This document shows, piece by piece, positions 12,216 through 23,839 of a stretch of DNA of 64,000 nt. Origin of the DNA: Stictocephala bisonia (Eukaryota; Arthropoda; Insecta; Hemiptera; Membracidae). The position numbers were made by a program, and so were the translations under genes. The notes under the pieces are model-generated. The model saw only the letters and a program-made list of their open reading frames with translations, did not search any database and was not told where the DNA came from. The stretch spans positions 25,110 to 89,109 of the forward strand of contig JAQJVL010002620.1 of NCBI GenBank assembly GCA_035578905.1, written 5' to 3'. The stretch's first letter is position 1. Each line of letters opens with the position of its first letter.

Positions 12216-13185
12216 AGAGTGGCACTTTTTGGATGGACAGATGAAATATGACATAATAGCGTATTCCATCTGCCTAACTCTAGCTGCTGAATATGTCTAT
12301 GTTATTCCCAAGCTGCTGCCGCACCCGATTTTCATTTTTTGGAAGTGATGAAGGCAATGGCTCGGATTTACTAGTGCTGAGTGCTAGGACGGTGTAAATC
12401 TGCTATTGAAGGATTCTTAAAATTAACTAATTTATTAATAGTTCAAAAATAGCATAAAGTATCTTGCAAAAATGCCAAATCGTGCAAATACTATAGTAAA
12501 CATTAATATACTTACAGAAACTGAATAATTAACATCATCCAACTAATTGAGGACAAGGTTCAGAATAACCTTGACTTTTTGACAAGAATGTAACTGTTTA
12601 CTGTGAAACTCACAAGAAAAGAGTTAGTTAAAAAACTACTATAAACCATAGTAATAAAATAGTAACAAAAATCGTACTGATATGACAGTACTCTGCGCCA
12701 ATTCTTTTTTTTTTTTCAGGGATCCAAAATGTCTTGTTACCTTTTTTTAAGAGGAAATTAATTGAATTATTGTCATAAACCACCTCCTACCAATGTATTT
12801 TGTTGCAAGCTTTTACTGATATTGTTACTTTTATCATTATAATCTGACGTCACATTTTGTACATAATCTATATTATCTTGTTATATTGTACGATAAAGAT
12901 CTAACTACACATAAAATATTCGTTATAAGAATATAATTATATTTGTTTATTTTACATAGTTAAATTATTTGTTATGATTTACTTTTCTTTGTTAAAAGTA
13001 TTAGCCTACCAGTTTGTTGAATCTTACATAAAAATAAATGTTTATCCAAATATCAAAACTGTCTTACGTTATTGTGCTAATGACGATACTACAATAGTAT
13101 ATGTGAATAATAAATACCCTACTGAACTATTGTGTTATTTTAATTAACTATCGAACTATTCTAATGAATATTCATTTATTTGGGT
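12216..13185. other. gene-free AT-rich stretch
   Basis: Nothing coding is seen. A perfect CRE palindrome TGACGTCA occurs near 12845 in plain AT-rich DNA. No transposon termini were recognised. Confidence 0.45.
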
Positions 13186-13189
13186 TTCT

Positions 13190-13325
13190 GTGTGCCACCA
13201 TCATGTTTTAACTTTATCAACGTTGTTATGACAAAATAATCCGATCTCATCGGATGAATTTAGTTGAATGCGGGGATTTAAACCCACGACCCCTGCATTG
13301 AGGGCAAGAGTGCTGACCATCAGGT
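13190..13325 (-). repeat. tRNA-derived SINE (family 2), copy 1
   Basis: Read on the minus strand: CCTGATGGTCAGCACTCTTG, then CAATGCAGGGGTCGTGGG and TTTAAATCC (B-box). This matches the copy at 43105-43260, which has CTAGTGGTTAGCACTT, CCAATGCAGAG and GGGTTCAAATCC. The body that follows here (CCGATGAGATCGGATTATTT) and CATAACAACGTTG correspond to the body there. Two copies with the same order of A-box, anticodon-like arm, B-box and body support a SINE family. Confidence 0.55.
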
Positions 13326-13544
13326 ATTTCAAATAGTACATGCCGAACAAGTCAGATTCTTAATTAGCGACAAACCCTATTGGAATCAAACTTCAAGATT
13401 ACTATAAACATGACATTCATGAAACAACATGTCAGACTTGAATATATGTAACATGCAACAAAGAAAACAACTTCTAGTTTAATATGTCAACATTCCCAAT
13501 TAAAATACAAAATAGAATTGGTGATTTTGCAGCATCACGTGTTG

Positions 13545-13705
13545 TTTTGTACTGACCACTGATGAAACACACCGTAATTAAACCGCAATTGGATCGCGAT
13601 TGGAACGAGAATAATGTGATTGGACGGCGTGGTAATACAGCAATCACCATACCCGGCTTTAATGGGGCATATTACTTGCTGATTTGAATTAATGATAAAT
13701 CAATT
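13545..13705. promoter_or_regulatory. candidate conserved non-coding (enhancer-like) island
   Basis: Mixed-composition segment with several homeodomain/CCAAT-type cores (CCGTAATTAAACCG, CAATTGGATCGCGATTGG, GTGATTGGACGG, GAATTAATGATAAATCAATT) and no open frame or repeat signature. It resembles the island at 10030-10255. Function is inferred from texture only. Confidence 0.25.
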
Positions 13706-14712
13706 ATGTCTGTAAATCTAAAGAGCGTAAGACGTACGGAAACATGAGAACATATCTGTATTCGAAGGTGTAAAAGTTTCAATTACTGTACTGTATATAA
13801 CAATTAAAGGTCAAGTTTAAGAGAAGACTTCAATGTCAACCTCAATGTCAAGTTGAGACAATTTCTTAGAGAAAAATATTTTTCAATTATTTTATTTCTA
13901 ATCAGAAAGTGAACATAGCGTAGCTTGTGAAAAACTACGCTACTGTTTCGTAAATATCAACTTATACTTTCTCTCTTTACTTTCAGTTTCGGAATTGTAC
14001 TATGAAATCTAAATATTTTATATTATATATTAGTCAAATCAACATAAAAATTCCAATAAGAATGGTAGGGTACAAAAACCATCTTTTTTTCAAAATAAAT
14101 GTCACAAATCTCCAAACATTAAACATTTTCATCATAATTTTTCAAAATTTAATTGTCATAAAGAAATAACAAATAAAGAACGACTATCATGAAAGTTACT
14201 ACATTAAAATATATAAATAAATTGTTATGCATTACGAACCAGGAGTTTTTAAATACTCACAGTTTGTTTCCAAATATCGCATCTGTTTATTTTACCACAT
14301 GTTTTTAATTAATAACAAATGTAAACATTAATTTAGAAGTATGTTTTGTCTGATAATGGAAACTTTCTGAAAGGCCTCACAAAATATAAATAATTAATAA
14401 TCAATTGCAGGAATTTTTAGCCAATTTATACTTCTGTTGTATTAATTATTATTGTTTTGAAACAAAGCTTATGACTTAATTCTTTTTAGAAATAATTGTA
14501 ATCTACATGAATTTAAAAGGAAACATTGATTTACAATCCAACCCCTACTATAAGTATTTAGGCCTGAAAATAAGTAGCAAGACATTTAATTTGCTTTACA
14601 AATTGATTCTTGTTAATGTAATACCACTCGTTAAAAACTATAAATAAATTGAAAAAAACCAAACAAACAAAATTAGTTGCTTTAAATAGGTCTATTAAGA
14701 CACTTTCCCCAA

Positions 14713-14720
14713 TGACGTCA
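14713..14720. promoter_or_regulatory. CRE palindrome upstream of the four-exon gene
   Basis: TGACGTCA, the full ATF/CREB-type palindrome, lies about 130 bases before the proposed start codon at 14847, with no TATA box between. That is a usual distance for a CRE in a TATA-less promoter. Other TGACGTCA copies at about 4884 and 12845 have no gene beside them, so the motif alone is weak evidence. Confidence 0.35.
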
Positions 14721-14846
14721 TGTTTTTGACATATGATATTTCAAGGTTGGTGCGGTATTTACAATGGTTCTAACAATGGATTCATATGACTGATCTACTA
14801 GTAGGAGTGCTTAACATAACCACAACACTTGTTACCAATAAGAAAA

Positions 14847-14876
14847 ATGTTAAATTTACGAGTGCCAGTTGCTGCT
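14847..14876 (+). CDS. proposed first coding exon
   Basis: ATG in context AAAAATGTT, ten codons, then the perfect donor GCT|GTAAGT. It is chosen because it is in phase 0, as the next candidate exon needs, and because a CRE lies about 130 bases upstream. It is too short to judge by coding content. A cDNA would be decisive. Confidence 0.35.
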
Positions 14877-17800
14877 GTAAGTAGTTGGACTATTTATATT
14901 ATTATCAATTAATGTTATTTTCATTCATCTATTTTTTTAGTGGACATGTCAGCAAAATTCGATTCAGTCATACGGCCATGAATAACTCTTCACTTTTTGA
15001 CTTTGTTAATCTAAATTTTCGTATTTTATTTCGTCTTGTGGTGTGTGAAACTTTTCAAATCCTTCATAAGATTGTGTATGCTCCAGTAAAATTAAATTCA
15101 TTTCACTAACAAATTACAATAGAGTTGAGTAAGCCAGTGTAGGCTATTTTAAATCTCAGGCTTCAGCAACCAGTGTCTTAACTGAATCTATATTTCCCGG
15201 TGAACCACGTCAAGTGCTATCTACATTATTTACAAGATACCACATGTTTTGTCCATTCTGTAGTGTGGCATCATCAGAGGTAAATATTGTGATAATCAGT
15301 TTTATCAGAGTCTCAGCGATACCACTGATGATGCTACGTCTAGTATCTTGTAAATAGTTTAGATAGCTCCCGCATGCAGATCTATGAGAATTTCTGCTGA
15401 CGGAAGAATTTATTGCACGTTTATTTACAAATAAACGTACATTTTCCATAGGGGTTTGGACTGACTCGACGTTTGAGTACAAACATTGGCTTAGATAGTA
15501 GAGAAACGTCTAAGGCGTGTTCACACGTCTTGTGTATGTCATTTGATCTAAATTACACTCTCGTGCTCTTTTACAATTGATTCTCTCGTCCTTATAGAAA
15601 TATTCTGAACCAATCCTTCCTTACAAAAACGATATTGTATTCTCTTTCAATGTGTTATTACTGATCTGAGAATACGTATTCACTTTTACAGCACCCAATA
15701 TTTGAAAAACGTCTAAATTAGCCTCATAAGAGTGAATTGACTAAAGGATAGATTGTCAATGTATTAGCAGTCCTCAACTTCCCTTGCACACAGTTGGTAA
15801 TTATGCTGTCAGTCCACCAGCCATCCCCATGAATGACTCAAACTCCGCAAGTGATGTTTTGTCCTTGGTCGTATGGCCTATATCTGGGTTCGACAATAGA
15901 CGTCACATTGTAATCAATAATAACATATTTAGTCAACGTTAGACTGTATGGTATTTAGCTGATATTGCAAGACCCAGTATTGTAGTAAGGTCTTTAACAA
16001 TAGTTCATTATATCTAATTATTAATGACAGATTATATTTATAGGCATACATTCCAAAAATACGGAACAGCAAAAGATTGCCAAATGGATGTAACGAAAAA
16101 GAGAGCCAACCATCATGTGTTCTCAACCAAGGTAAGTTTAGGATAGGATTTTTAGGATAGGATTTTTTTACTTTTACGTAGGAGAAATGCCTTTACACAC
16201 TGAGCGTAGGAGTCGCCCAATTAAGTCTTCAATTAAGGGAATATCCACTAAAACCCCTACGGGCCGCCGTGATCCAAGCCGGAAGTGTTTTGGATGACTT
16301 CATGCCTAACTGCGCGTCTTGTGCTCTTACGAGGTCACTTTTCTACTTCATATCGGACATCTTAAGGTCATTCAGACACCCTTCCTCACTTTTGGTTTGT
16401 AGTACTGTGTGTGCGTAGGACGCAATTGTTATTTATGCTTCTTCACTCTGTAGCATTGCCTCCACTATGGTTTCTACCGTAATAGGACCCAACGCGGAGT
16501 CAAGTGCTCTTCTCTCCCCAGCGAAGCGCCCACGCACGAAGGGCGTAAGTAACATTATCCTTGTCCTCCGAGCAGTACTTGCACTGAGCACATCCGGTGC
16601 ACATACTTCCTTAAGTATCCGAGACCCGTAAATAGCTGGCACAGGTTGAAATCAACCTCTCCATGGCTCCAGCCCTCGAAATCGCCGATGAGTCCCCACC
16701 GCTCCATCAGTGCTGTCATCCCACCTCTTCAGCCAAGCTCGCAGGGCGCAGAATCTCCACCCTGGCCTCTCCGCTGCTTCTTTAATGCCTCGCTCGAGTA
16801 CCTGGCCAATGATTCACGCCACAACCTTCACTGCCGAACCAACAACAACGTATGTGGTTGGTAGAAGCATCATTAATATATAGTTAATGATTAATATAGT
16901 TTATAGTTTACTCATATTATAATATGTGTGGCGTTCAACTGGCATCCAATAATTCCATTAAAGATCTGGGCATCACGTTTGATGAGAAATTTACCTTTGT
17001 TAATCATGTTATATCTATGTGTAAATCTTCATTTGCGGTTCTAGGCTTTATCCGTAGATCTTCTAATTTATTAAAAAATGCCAATTTAGTCAAACTTCTA
17101 TTTTGCTCCTTAGTACAGTCTAGATTAGAATATGGTTCAGTTATCTGGATGCCATCATACGCTTACCTCTCAGATATGGTTGAGAATGTTCAGAAAAATG
17201 TTTTGAGGTTTTTGTATTTCAAGGAATTTGGTCACTTTACAACAGTGATTCCATATTCGGAGCTACTATCGATATTTCATTTAGACTCTCTGAGTGTGCG
17301 GCGGAAGGTGGCTATGTTGGCTTGCCTGCATAAGCTTGTGGGTGGTGGGCTCGACGACTCGGCTCTATTGTCAAAACTACAATTCAATGTTCCTCGGCCT
17401 AATACAAGGAGTCGTGTGTTGTTCACTCCCTGCTTTTCTTGTACCAACCTGTCTGCTAACTCTCCACTCAATGTTATGATTAGGCTACACAATTCGCTTT
17501 CCGTAAGTATTGATATTTTTAGTTATTCGTTAAACAATTTTTTAAAAGCTGTAAACTCCAGTATGCATTAATTTAGTATATTGTAAAATTAATTTATTGT
17601 AACATTTTTTATTGATCTAATTAATGGCATTGTAATTTATTAATTTCAACATATTTTAATTGTAAGTTTTTATTTGAGCATGTGCAGAATAATTGTCTTG
17701 TAATATCTTATTTAAATATTTATTAACCCACTTTTTATATGTTTAGTTTGTTGTAATGATTAAATAACCTAATAGATTTTGACCGAGCATAATCTTGTCT

Positions 17801-20800
17801 GTTGGCAAGTTTAATATATTTATTATTTGTTGTTTGCTTTTCTATATGCTTTGAAGTAATTCTTGAAAGACTACATTCCTCGATATTTATACACTATATT
17901 ATTTTAATGTGACATTGTAATTGGGTTTTAATGCCTGTAATGTATGCATTTTGTCAATAAATGAATTTGAATTTGAATTAACATTTTTCAAATGGGGGTG
18001 GGTTTAAGAGTAATTTACGGTGTAAGTTTGTGGTTGGTGGGAGGATCATTAAGATTGTACATATGTGGGTGGGTGGAGGTTCATTTACCTTCTATGTGGT
18101 GGGCTGGGTTCTGAGTATATATATACACAAGTATCCAACCAAATAAGACATTTTGTAATTCATTCGTTCATGCTTACTCTAGACGATAAGATACTGCTGT
18201 ATCAAAAATAGAATATTGAAATATTATTTTTGTGTTTTTTTTCTGTAATAAAAAAAAATAAGCATGTTAGCTGTTTTAAGTCTGAGAGCATGACAGTTCG
18301 TACTTAACTGCTACTTTGTAACTGTACATTCATGAAAGAAATGTTTAGATGTTAGTTGTTGTCTCAAGAAGAAAGGAATTCTGTGAATGTATGAGTATAA
18401 GGGGAAGGAATTGTCATAATAATAAATTATACTGAATAAAATGCCAAAATATTCAAATTGATCTTAACAGCTATTTTCTATATAATACTTAAACTTACTT
18501 AGGTTTTATCATTGAGTATGTATAAACAAATAGACGTGTGTCAACAAATGCTGTAGACGGGTGTATTTGCTGTTATCTAACAGTGATTGCTTTGAAATAA
18601 GAACTAGGACGACTGTTCGGTGTACTAAGCTGTTAGTCACTTTACTGTGTGCTGGAGAGAGACACAGGGAGGGTTGAAGGGAGATAGAGAGAGGGAAATC
18701 ATTTGGGCTACCTGTGAAAATCAAACATGAACACATTTCACCAAACAGGAAAACCTCTTTCACAGGATTTAAATGAATGGACAGTCTTTTTTTCTATATG
18801 AATGGTTGTTGATTTGAAGCATTTTTTTTTTAATTTTGAAATATTTTGTACTTCACTGAGTAATGAATGACATTATACTCTATACCAGTACATAATTTGA
18901 ACTTATTTCCCTTGTAAAACTGTTGAGGGCTTCTGCATGGTGACTCTTAAAGGCACACAACATGTACTAGTAACCAGTAATTCCCATCCTATAGTCCGCG
19001 GACCACTTTAGTCCACAACAAGGCCTCCAGTGGTCTATCACAAGGTTCTAGATCAACGATTGTTAATACAATAAAAAACCCTTCATATACCCTTCATTAC
19101 AAAACAAGAAGACAGTGTAATTTTCTCTGTATTTTTCGTTCAATGAAAATGTTCTTTGAGAAAGTTACTTTAAAGTAAAGTGGAAAGCACAGTCAAAATA
19201 TTTGCAAGCAGTAGTTGCTCTCAATATTTATTCTAATAAGAATAAGTAAATTTTTGGCCACATCTATATGGCCTTTTTGAATCCAAATATTACATTATTT
19301 GTTAGTGAACTACAAAGCGAACATAGTCTTTGACAGATTCAGCACTATAATACAGGCTAAAATGCCTGTATTATATTTATGATATTTTAATAAATTAAAA
19401 TATTTGTTCATATAATTTTACATTTTACACTGCAGTTTTCTTTTTTCTTTTTTTTTACACTACTTACTGTTTCTATACTTTTTGCAACTATTTAAAAAGT
19501 CAAAACAACTTTTAAAGTGTAAAAGTTTTTTTTATTTCATTTATTTTTAAAATTTGTCTGTCAAAATTTTTATAAAGTATCTAGTGATCCTTGAGAGTAA
19601 AAGGTGGGGAACCTCTGTTGTAGACAACAGTAAGTATCACAGCAGACCACCAAAAGGGAAATTAATGGATTACTTTTAAAATCTATATACAGTATATAAA
19701 GGCCATCAACCACTCATCATTATTCCTCCAAAACTATACGTCCAATTGACTTGAAATTTTGTACATATGTTTATCTTGGCCCCTAGAGGCTCACTAAGAA
19801 ATGATGTTCCTCTCCGACCTCAGGACTCCGTCCCACTGGCCTCCAAAATGTTCATGATATTCTTATGGAGCTATATTATTGACTGATTTATTTAATTAAC
19901 AGCTGTTAAATTAAAACAAATTGAATAAAACTGTGGTATTATCCGACTCATGGTTGATGGCCTACGAACAGCGCATGCCCGACAGATTTTTTTCTCCCAC
20001 CACACCCTGTCATAGTATGTTCTTAGTACAGTCACTGTTAGAAGTATGGATATGTCATAACAACAATGATCCCAGTTGCCACAGTGTTTACATTGGATTT
20101 TCTATTGTGTTTTTTTAATCAACTGAGTTATAATTGAGGTATTCTTAATGGTTTAAATGATAGAATAATTGCCAGTTTCACCAACATAATTAAAATTGTT
20201 CTAACCATAGGTAAAATATTTTACTATAGTTGATTGATTATGTTTTGTACGGAACTGTACCTTGCAGCTCATTGCCGATAGAGGGGAACTGTAGTGGGAG
20301 AATTAAACATTCTCTCCCCTCCAGAAGCCAATTAGTTTGAGTTTATAATTAGGCTAAACTTTTAAAATTGATTAAAAATAATTGAGTAAAATTATACAAA
20401 ACATCAGCTGTTATAAATACATATAATAATAGTGGAAAATACAGTGTAAACTGAAAGATTGCTGCACATTTTGATTATATAATACAAAATCATATTATGA
20501 CCGGCGAAGTGGGAGGGTATAGCTAGTACTTAATAATTCATAAACACTTCATCAACAAACAACACAAAAGCTTAGTTATTATATTTTTTTTCAGATAACA
20601 TCCGAATGGTGACTTCTTTTCATCAGCTTCACAATGCTACATATCAGTTTTTACTTAATGAAAGAGAGGCACTTACAAGAACCTACAGTACATACTCAAC
20701 AGAATTGGTAAAAGAAAAGAAATTGCAACAAAAGATTGGAAAAAATAATGTTACAAATATAAGATCTAATAAACCTGAAGTTGCGAACCCAGAAACAATC

Positions 20801-23579
20801 AAAATTCCCATTGAATCTGAGGAATCTGGAAAATCACTAAATAAAATAAAAACCCAGACAAACGAAAAATATCCTATAAATGTTGATAAAACAGATTTAA
20901 CAGAATCTAGTCTGCTGAATAGCTCACAGCCCCAACCAGTGTCTCTGCAAAATGACTCGCAAGCAGTTGTGTTGAAACAAAACCCGCTTTCACAACCTGT
21001 TACTATACAAAGCAGTTTACATTATGAAAAAATTAAAACTAATTTGTTGTCTACTAAAAAAATATCCTCATTGGATTCCCCTAAAATGAACTATGCTGAT
21101 CTCTCACTGGTAAAAGTGCCAATCCCACTGCATGATAATGATCATAACTTGTTTGGGAGTAGAATGGTAAGTCACAGGCTATTTAAAAAGTATAGGTCTA
21201 TAAGTGTTTAAAAAGTACATCCATTCAAGTATCTGAAAAAGATTTAACTTCAGTGTCAGTTTGTGCAGACTAATATCTTGTAATTTAAAACATTGGTAGG
21301 TTGAGTTATTATAAACTTACCAGGAAGAATTTCACATACGGTAGCAAATAAACTCAAAGTACATGTCTCTGAAATGTTTCTTAGTAAGGATAAAAAGAAC
21401 TGAAATTAAAAAATGTAACATACTATTACAAACTTTACATTTAGTTTATTGATGTACAAACAATATATTTTTTTTTTACGGAGCCATGGTAACAATCAGA
21501 AATTCTGTTCTCAAAATCGCTGTTATAGAACACTGTATAAATACATCAACACGTGTATTTTATACATCATTCACTTAACTCCCACCCTTTCCCAAAAGTC
21601 ACCATCCCACCGTGCATATGTACAGGTATATTTAAGATGTTCCCAATATATTACGTTAAGAGCTAGGAAATCCTCAAAACAAAGATATCATTTTACGCCT
21701 TAGCAATGTCCAATCTGAAAAACAAATGAAGCGTTCATTCTCAACCACAACTCTTTAATATCTTATGTCATCCATGACATTATATGACTGTGCCTGCAAA
21801 TACTTATAGACCAGTTTTAGATTATGTTATAGGGTAATTGGCCAGGAATTAGTACATTATAAGAGGTAGGACAACAGCAAACATACCTAAGAAGACAAGT
21901 CCACTAACACCTTGCAGTAGTAAACAAATAGAGAAACAACACATGACACAATTGTTTAGTGCCACTGGCACTTCTTCACCTCTACTCTCTACTCACCTGA
22001 GGAAATAAGTACCATACATGTGTGGATGGGCGGTTAAGTCATTATCACTGAATGTGCATGGATGGATGGGAGTGTCATTACCACTGTACGAGTACTGTAC
22101 TGCCTTAGGGTCATTACCAATGTACGAGTATTTAGGGTCATTACCACTGTACTTATAACATATGAATACTGGCACTGATGTTTCACGAGACTGTACAATA
22201 TGTTATTTAACAAATTTAGGACATCAATGTTCAGCTTTCACGCTACAACCCAATCGTTGTTAATTTCTGAGCATGCATGAGGGAATCTTAATTGTTGTGC
22301 TACAGCGCCCAGTTAGGACTATGTACAAATTACGATCTCTCACTTCCATTAGTCTTTACATTTCAGTTCTGTCTACAGCACCAACACATTCATTATATGT
22401 CAAGTATTTATTTATGTACAGTATTTACAAAACCCATTTTCAGAAGGTATAAAAGTTGACATCATAAATATATTGTCACGTAATATTGAAGTTAACAATG
22501 CATGTATTAAAATAATACTTAACACTAAATAACAATAGAATAATACTAGAATCAACTGCATTCCTGTGACATAAGCAGATCATCAATGTGGTAAAAACAT
22601 TTTGCACGGCCAATGTTTTAGCTGTTTTTAAAGAACTTGTTTTGTACTTCCTCCTTCAAGTGGATAGAAAGTCTACTAAAGAATTTCTTGCCAATATACG
22701 AGAGCTTAGATTCATATATCTTTAATCTATGACTTTCAGAAAAATTATTTTTCCTTGTGTGTATAAGTGATGTTTCATAGTTGAGTCCTAAAGTAATAAG
22801 TTACGAAAATACTTAATTCACTTGGTAAATCTAGAGCACCACATTTTCTTATTCTTTTGTAAAAGTAATTTTTGTACAATATGTTTCGCACTTGCTGGTC
22901 TATTTATTTATATATACAGAAATATTTCTATGTGTGCAAATCTATGTGTTCTGGATTTGTATATGATTGAAAACAAAAATATGCTTGAGTCAAGCAGATA
23001 CACCCTGGCCTCTGGACCAGTATTTATAAAAAAGACCTGCATTTGCTAGAAGAACCATCATATAATGCATAGTCTACTTGATAAAACCAAGTGTGATGCG
23101 GTTCTGTGCATAATTTGTGCTTGATAGTTTACTGAAAAATGATATTGATTATTTTAATCTGTATGTTTCAAGATCATGCCTATAATTAATTCATATTGTA
23201 TAAATTAACAAACCAATACATATGTGTCTAACAGGGAGAAGGCTTAGATAAGATTCGCTTTTACACCTTGCGATTAGAAAACTCCTACTTTGAAGTTCAA
23301 CAACGGGGGAAAATCTGGTACATCACTAAACAAGAGAAATTGTATAAGTCTATAATCTATCAAGAAATATTAAAGGGAAATCTGACCCTACAACCTATTG
23401 CTGATAGGATAACAGTTCTACTAGCAGAAAAAGACCCAGAAAAGAAAGTTGAAAAATCTGTTGAAAAAGCTAAAGAAGTCTCAAAAACAGTAACTGATTT
23501 AATTATTGATAAAACAAAAGCTTTAATAGCAGCTTTGAAGGAAATTATAGAGAAAGCAAAGCAAAAGGAAAAAAAATAA
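14847..23579 (+). CDS. four-exon host gene, unrecognised protein of about 344 residues
   Basis: Proposed join: 14847-14876, 16044-16131, 20595-21166, 23235-23579. Coding lengths 30, 88, 572 and 345 sum to 1035, or 344 residues plus stop. Phases match at every junction (0, 1, 0). Donors are GTAAGT at all three, and acceptors are TTTATAG, TTTTTTTTCAG and TCTAACAG. The start MLNLRVPVAA followed by a basic stretch would suit a mitochondrial presequence, which is inference. Residues about 70-225 are low-complexity and polar (Ser/Gln/Asn/Lys). The last exon is the ordered part, with GEGLDKIRFYTLRLENSYF, then GKIWYITKQEKLYKS and a Lys/Glu-rich helical tail ending KEKK. I do not recognise the family. 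Exons 3 and 4 are well supported, exons 1 and 2 less so. Confidence 0.5.
15211..15366. repeat. foldback (hairpin) element, about 156 bp, probable MITE
   Basis: GCTATCTACATTATTTACAA (15211 on) is nearly the reverse complement of the end segment (15342-15366), 23 of 25 bases matching. Inside, GTGGCATCATCAG and CCACTGATGATGC form a second inverted pair. The whole folds into one long imperfect hairpin within intron 1 of the gene above. A fragment of SINE body (TTTTCCATAGGGGTTTGGAC, about 15438-15457) shared with the SINE at 43105 lies just downstream. Confidence 0.55.
16044..16131 (+). CDS. proposed second coding exon
   Basis: It is bounded by TTTATAG|GCATAC and CAAG|GTAAGTTT, both good splice sites. 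The 88 bases are open in phase 0 and end in phase 1, which fits the split codon at the start of exon 3 (G|AT). A second frame is also open, so the phase fit is supporting rather than conclusive. A truncated LINE begins within about 6 bases of the donor. Confidence 0.4.
16137..16860 (-). mobile_element. 5'-truncated R1/LOA-like LINE remnant
   Basis: Read on the minus strand in three frames (at least two frameshifts), this is the C-terminal end of an R1/LOA-type reverse transcriptase ORF: WLKRWDDSTDGAVGTHR, then GEVDFNLCQLFTGLGYLRKY, a CxxC-type zinc segment (CAQCKYCSEDKDN) and RFAGERRALDSALG...VEAMLQSEEA, with a stop at 16433. The order Trp-rich linker, GEVDF..L, zinc knuckle, ERRALE..LG and ML.SEEA is characteristic of that clade. 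The 3' UTR runs to about 16140, where a duplicated AAAAATCCTATCCTA tail lies. It sits in intron 2 of the host gene in opposite orientation. Confidence 0.75.
16922..17980 (+). mobile_element. 5'-truncated CR1/Jockey-like LINE with intact C-terminal frame
   Basis: The open frame 16924-17571 (215 residues) is the end of a non-LTR reverse transcriptase: KDLGITFDEKFTF, LGFIRRSSNLL, LFCSLVQSRLEYGSVIW and LSVRRKVAMLACLHKL, the thumb and C-terminal motifs of CR1-type elements. The catalytic YADD part is missing, so this is a dead 5' truncation. The 3' UTR of about 400 bases contains AATAAATG and ends in the tandem TGAATT tail (about 17962-17979), typical of LINE 3' ends. No internal stop remains in the frame, so insertion is fairly recent. 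It sits in intron 2 of the host gene. Confidence 0.82.
17986..19681. other. intronic gene-free stretch with G-rich minisatellite debris
   Basis: No gene seen. About 18000-18120 is G/T-rich (GTGGGTGGGTGGAGGTTCAT) and may be a decayed inverted copy of the 36-bp minisatellite family. The rest is AT-rich and unique-looking. If the four-exon model is right, all of it is intron 2. Confidence 0.4.
19682..20526 (+). mobile_element. non-autonomous Helitron, 845 bp, in intron 2
   Basis: The 5' end TCTATATACAGTATATAAAG is followed by CCACTCATCA. The 3' end GACCGGCGAAGTGGGAGG (degraded hairpin) is followed by TATAGCTAG, so it ends in CTAG. Host A (19681) and T (20527) flank it. It ends only 68 bases before the acceptor of exon 3. 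The internal AACAGCTGTT motif is shared with other Helitrons here. No protein is encoded. Confidence 0.72.
20595..21166 (+). CDS. third exon of the four-exon gene
   Basis: Acceptor TTTTTTTTCAG|AT and donor AGAATG|GTAAGTC bound an open frame of 190 codons, entering in phase 1 (two bases complete a codon) and leaving in phase 0. Content is NIRMVTSFHQLHNATYQFLL followed by a polar region with QPQPVSLQ and NPLSQPVTIQ, low in hydrophobics and probably disordered. Read without splicing the frame would run on to 21211. The splice site gives continuity with the last exon. Internal ATG at 20606 need not be the start. Confidence 0.7.
21167..23234. other. intron 3 of the four-exon gene, with a degraded minisatellite
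   Basis: GTAAGT...TCTAACAG, 2068 bases. At about 21990-22165 the motif GTCATTACCACTGTACGAGT repeats three to four times with variation. It is the inverted, decayed relative of the TACACGTACAGTGGTATTGA minisatellite at 51733-52098. Nothing coding is seen. The open frame at 22822-23049 looks spurious. Confidence 0.55.
23235..23579 (+). CDS. last exon of the four-exon gene
   Basis: Acceptor TCTAACAG|GGAGAAGGC opens in phase 0 and runs 114 codons to TAA at 23577-23579. The sequence has an ordered first half, with aromatic and charged residues alternating (RFYTLRLENSYFEVQQ, GKIWYITKQEKLYK), then a helix-prone Lys/Glu segment with KVEKSVEKAKEVSK. A polyadenylation signal AATAAA lies at 23834-23839. 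This exon is the best place for a homology search. Confidence 0.7.
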   Translation, partial: GEGLDKIRFYTLRLENSYFEVQQRGKIWYITKQEKLYKSIIYQEILKGNLTLQPIADRITVLLAEKDPEKKVEKSVEKAKEVSKTVTDLIIDKTKALIAALKEIIEKAKQKEKK

Positions 23580-23833
23580 GGTATCAGTTTTACAAAATAA
23601 CTTTGAATATTAGGAACTACTTTTTTGTCATGTATTGGTTTATATTTTTATTTTATAATTCTTATTAACAATTCAAATCTAGTGTAACTAATGTCAACAC
23701 ATGTGCCATTAAAAATATTTTCATGTATGTGTTGCCTACCTTCCTTTCACATTTTATTTTAAGTTCTTTTAATGTATTAGAAAATGTATATAATTAGACT
23801 AAAAGTTAAAAAATGGTGGTTTATGTTAAATTG

Positions 23834-23839
23834 AATAAA
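23834..23839 (+). terminator. polyadenylation signal of the four-exon gene
   Basis: AATAAA about 255 bases after the stop codon, the first canonical signal on the plus strand after the last exon as far as I can see. Confidence 0.4.

Noticed and set aside
22822..23049. 75-codon frame just before the last exon
   Set aside because: It lies in an intron of the better supported gene model and its composition is that of AT-rich non-coding DNA.
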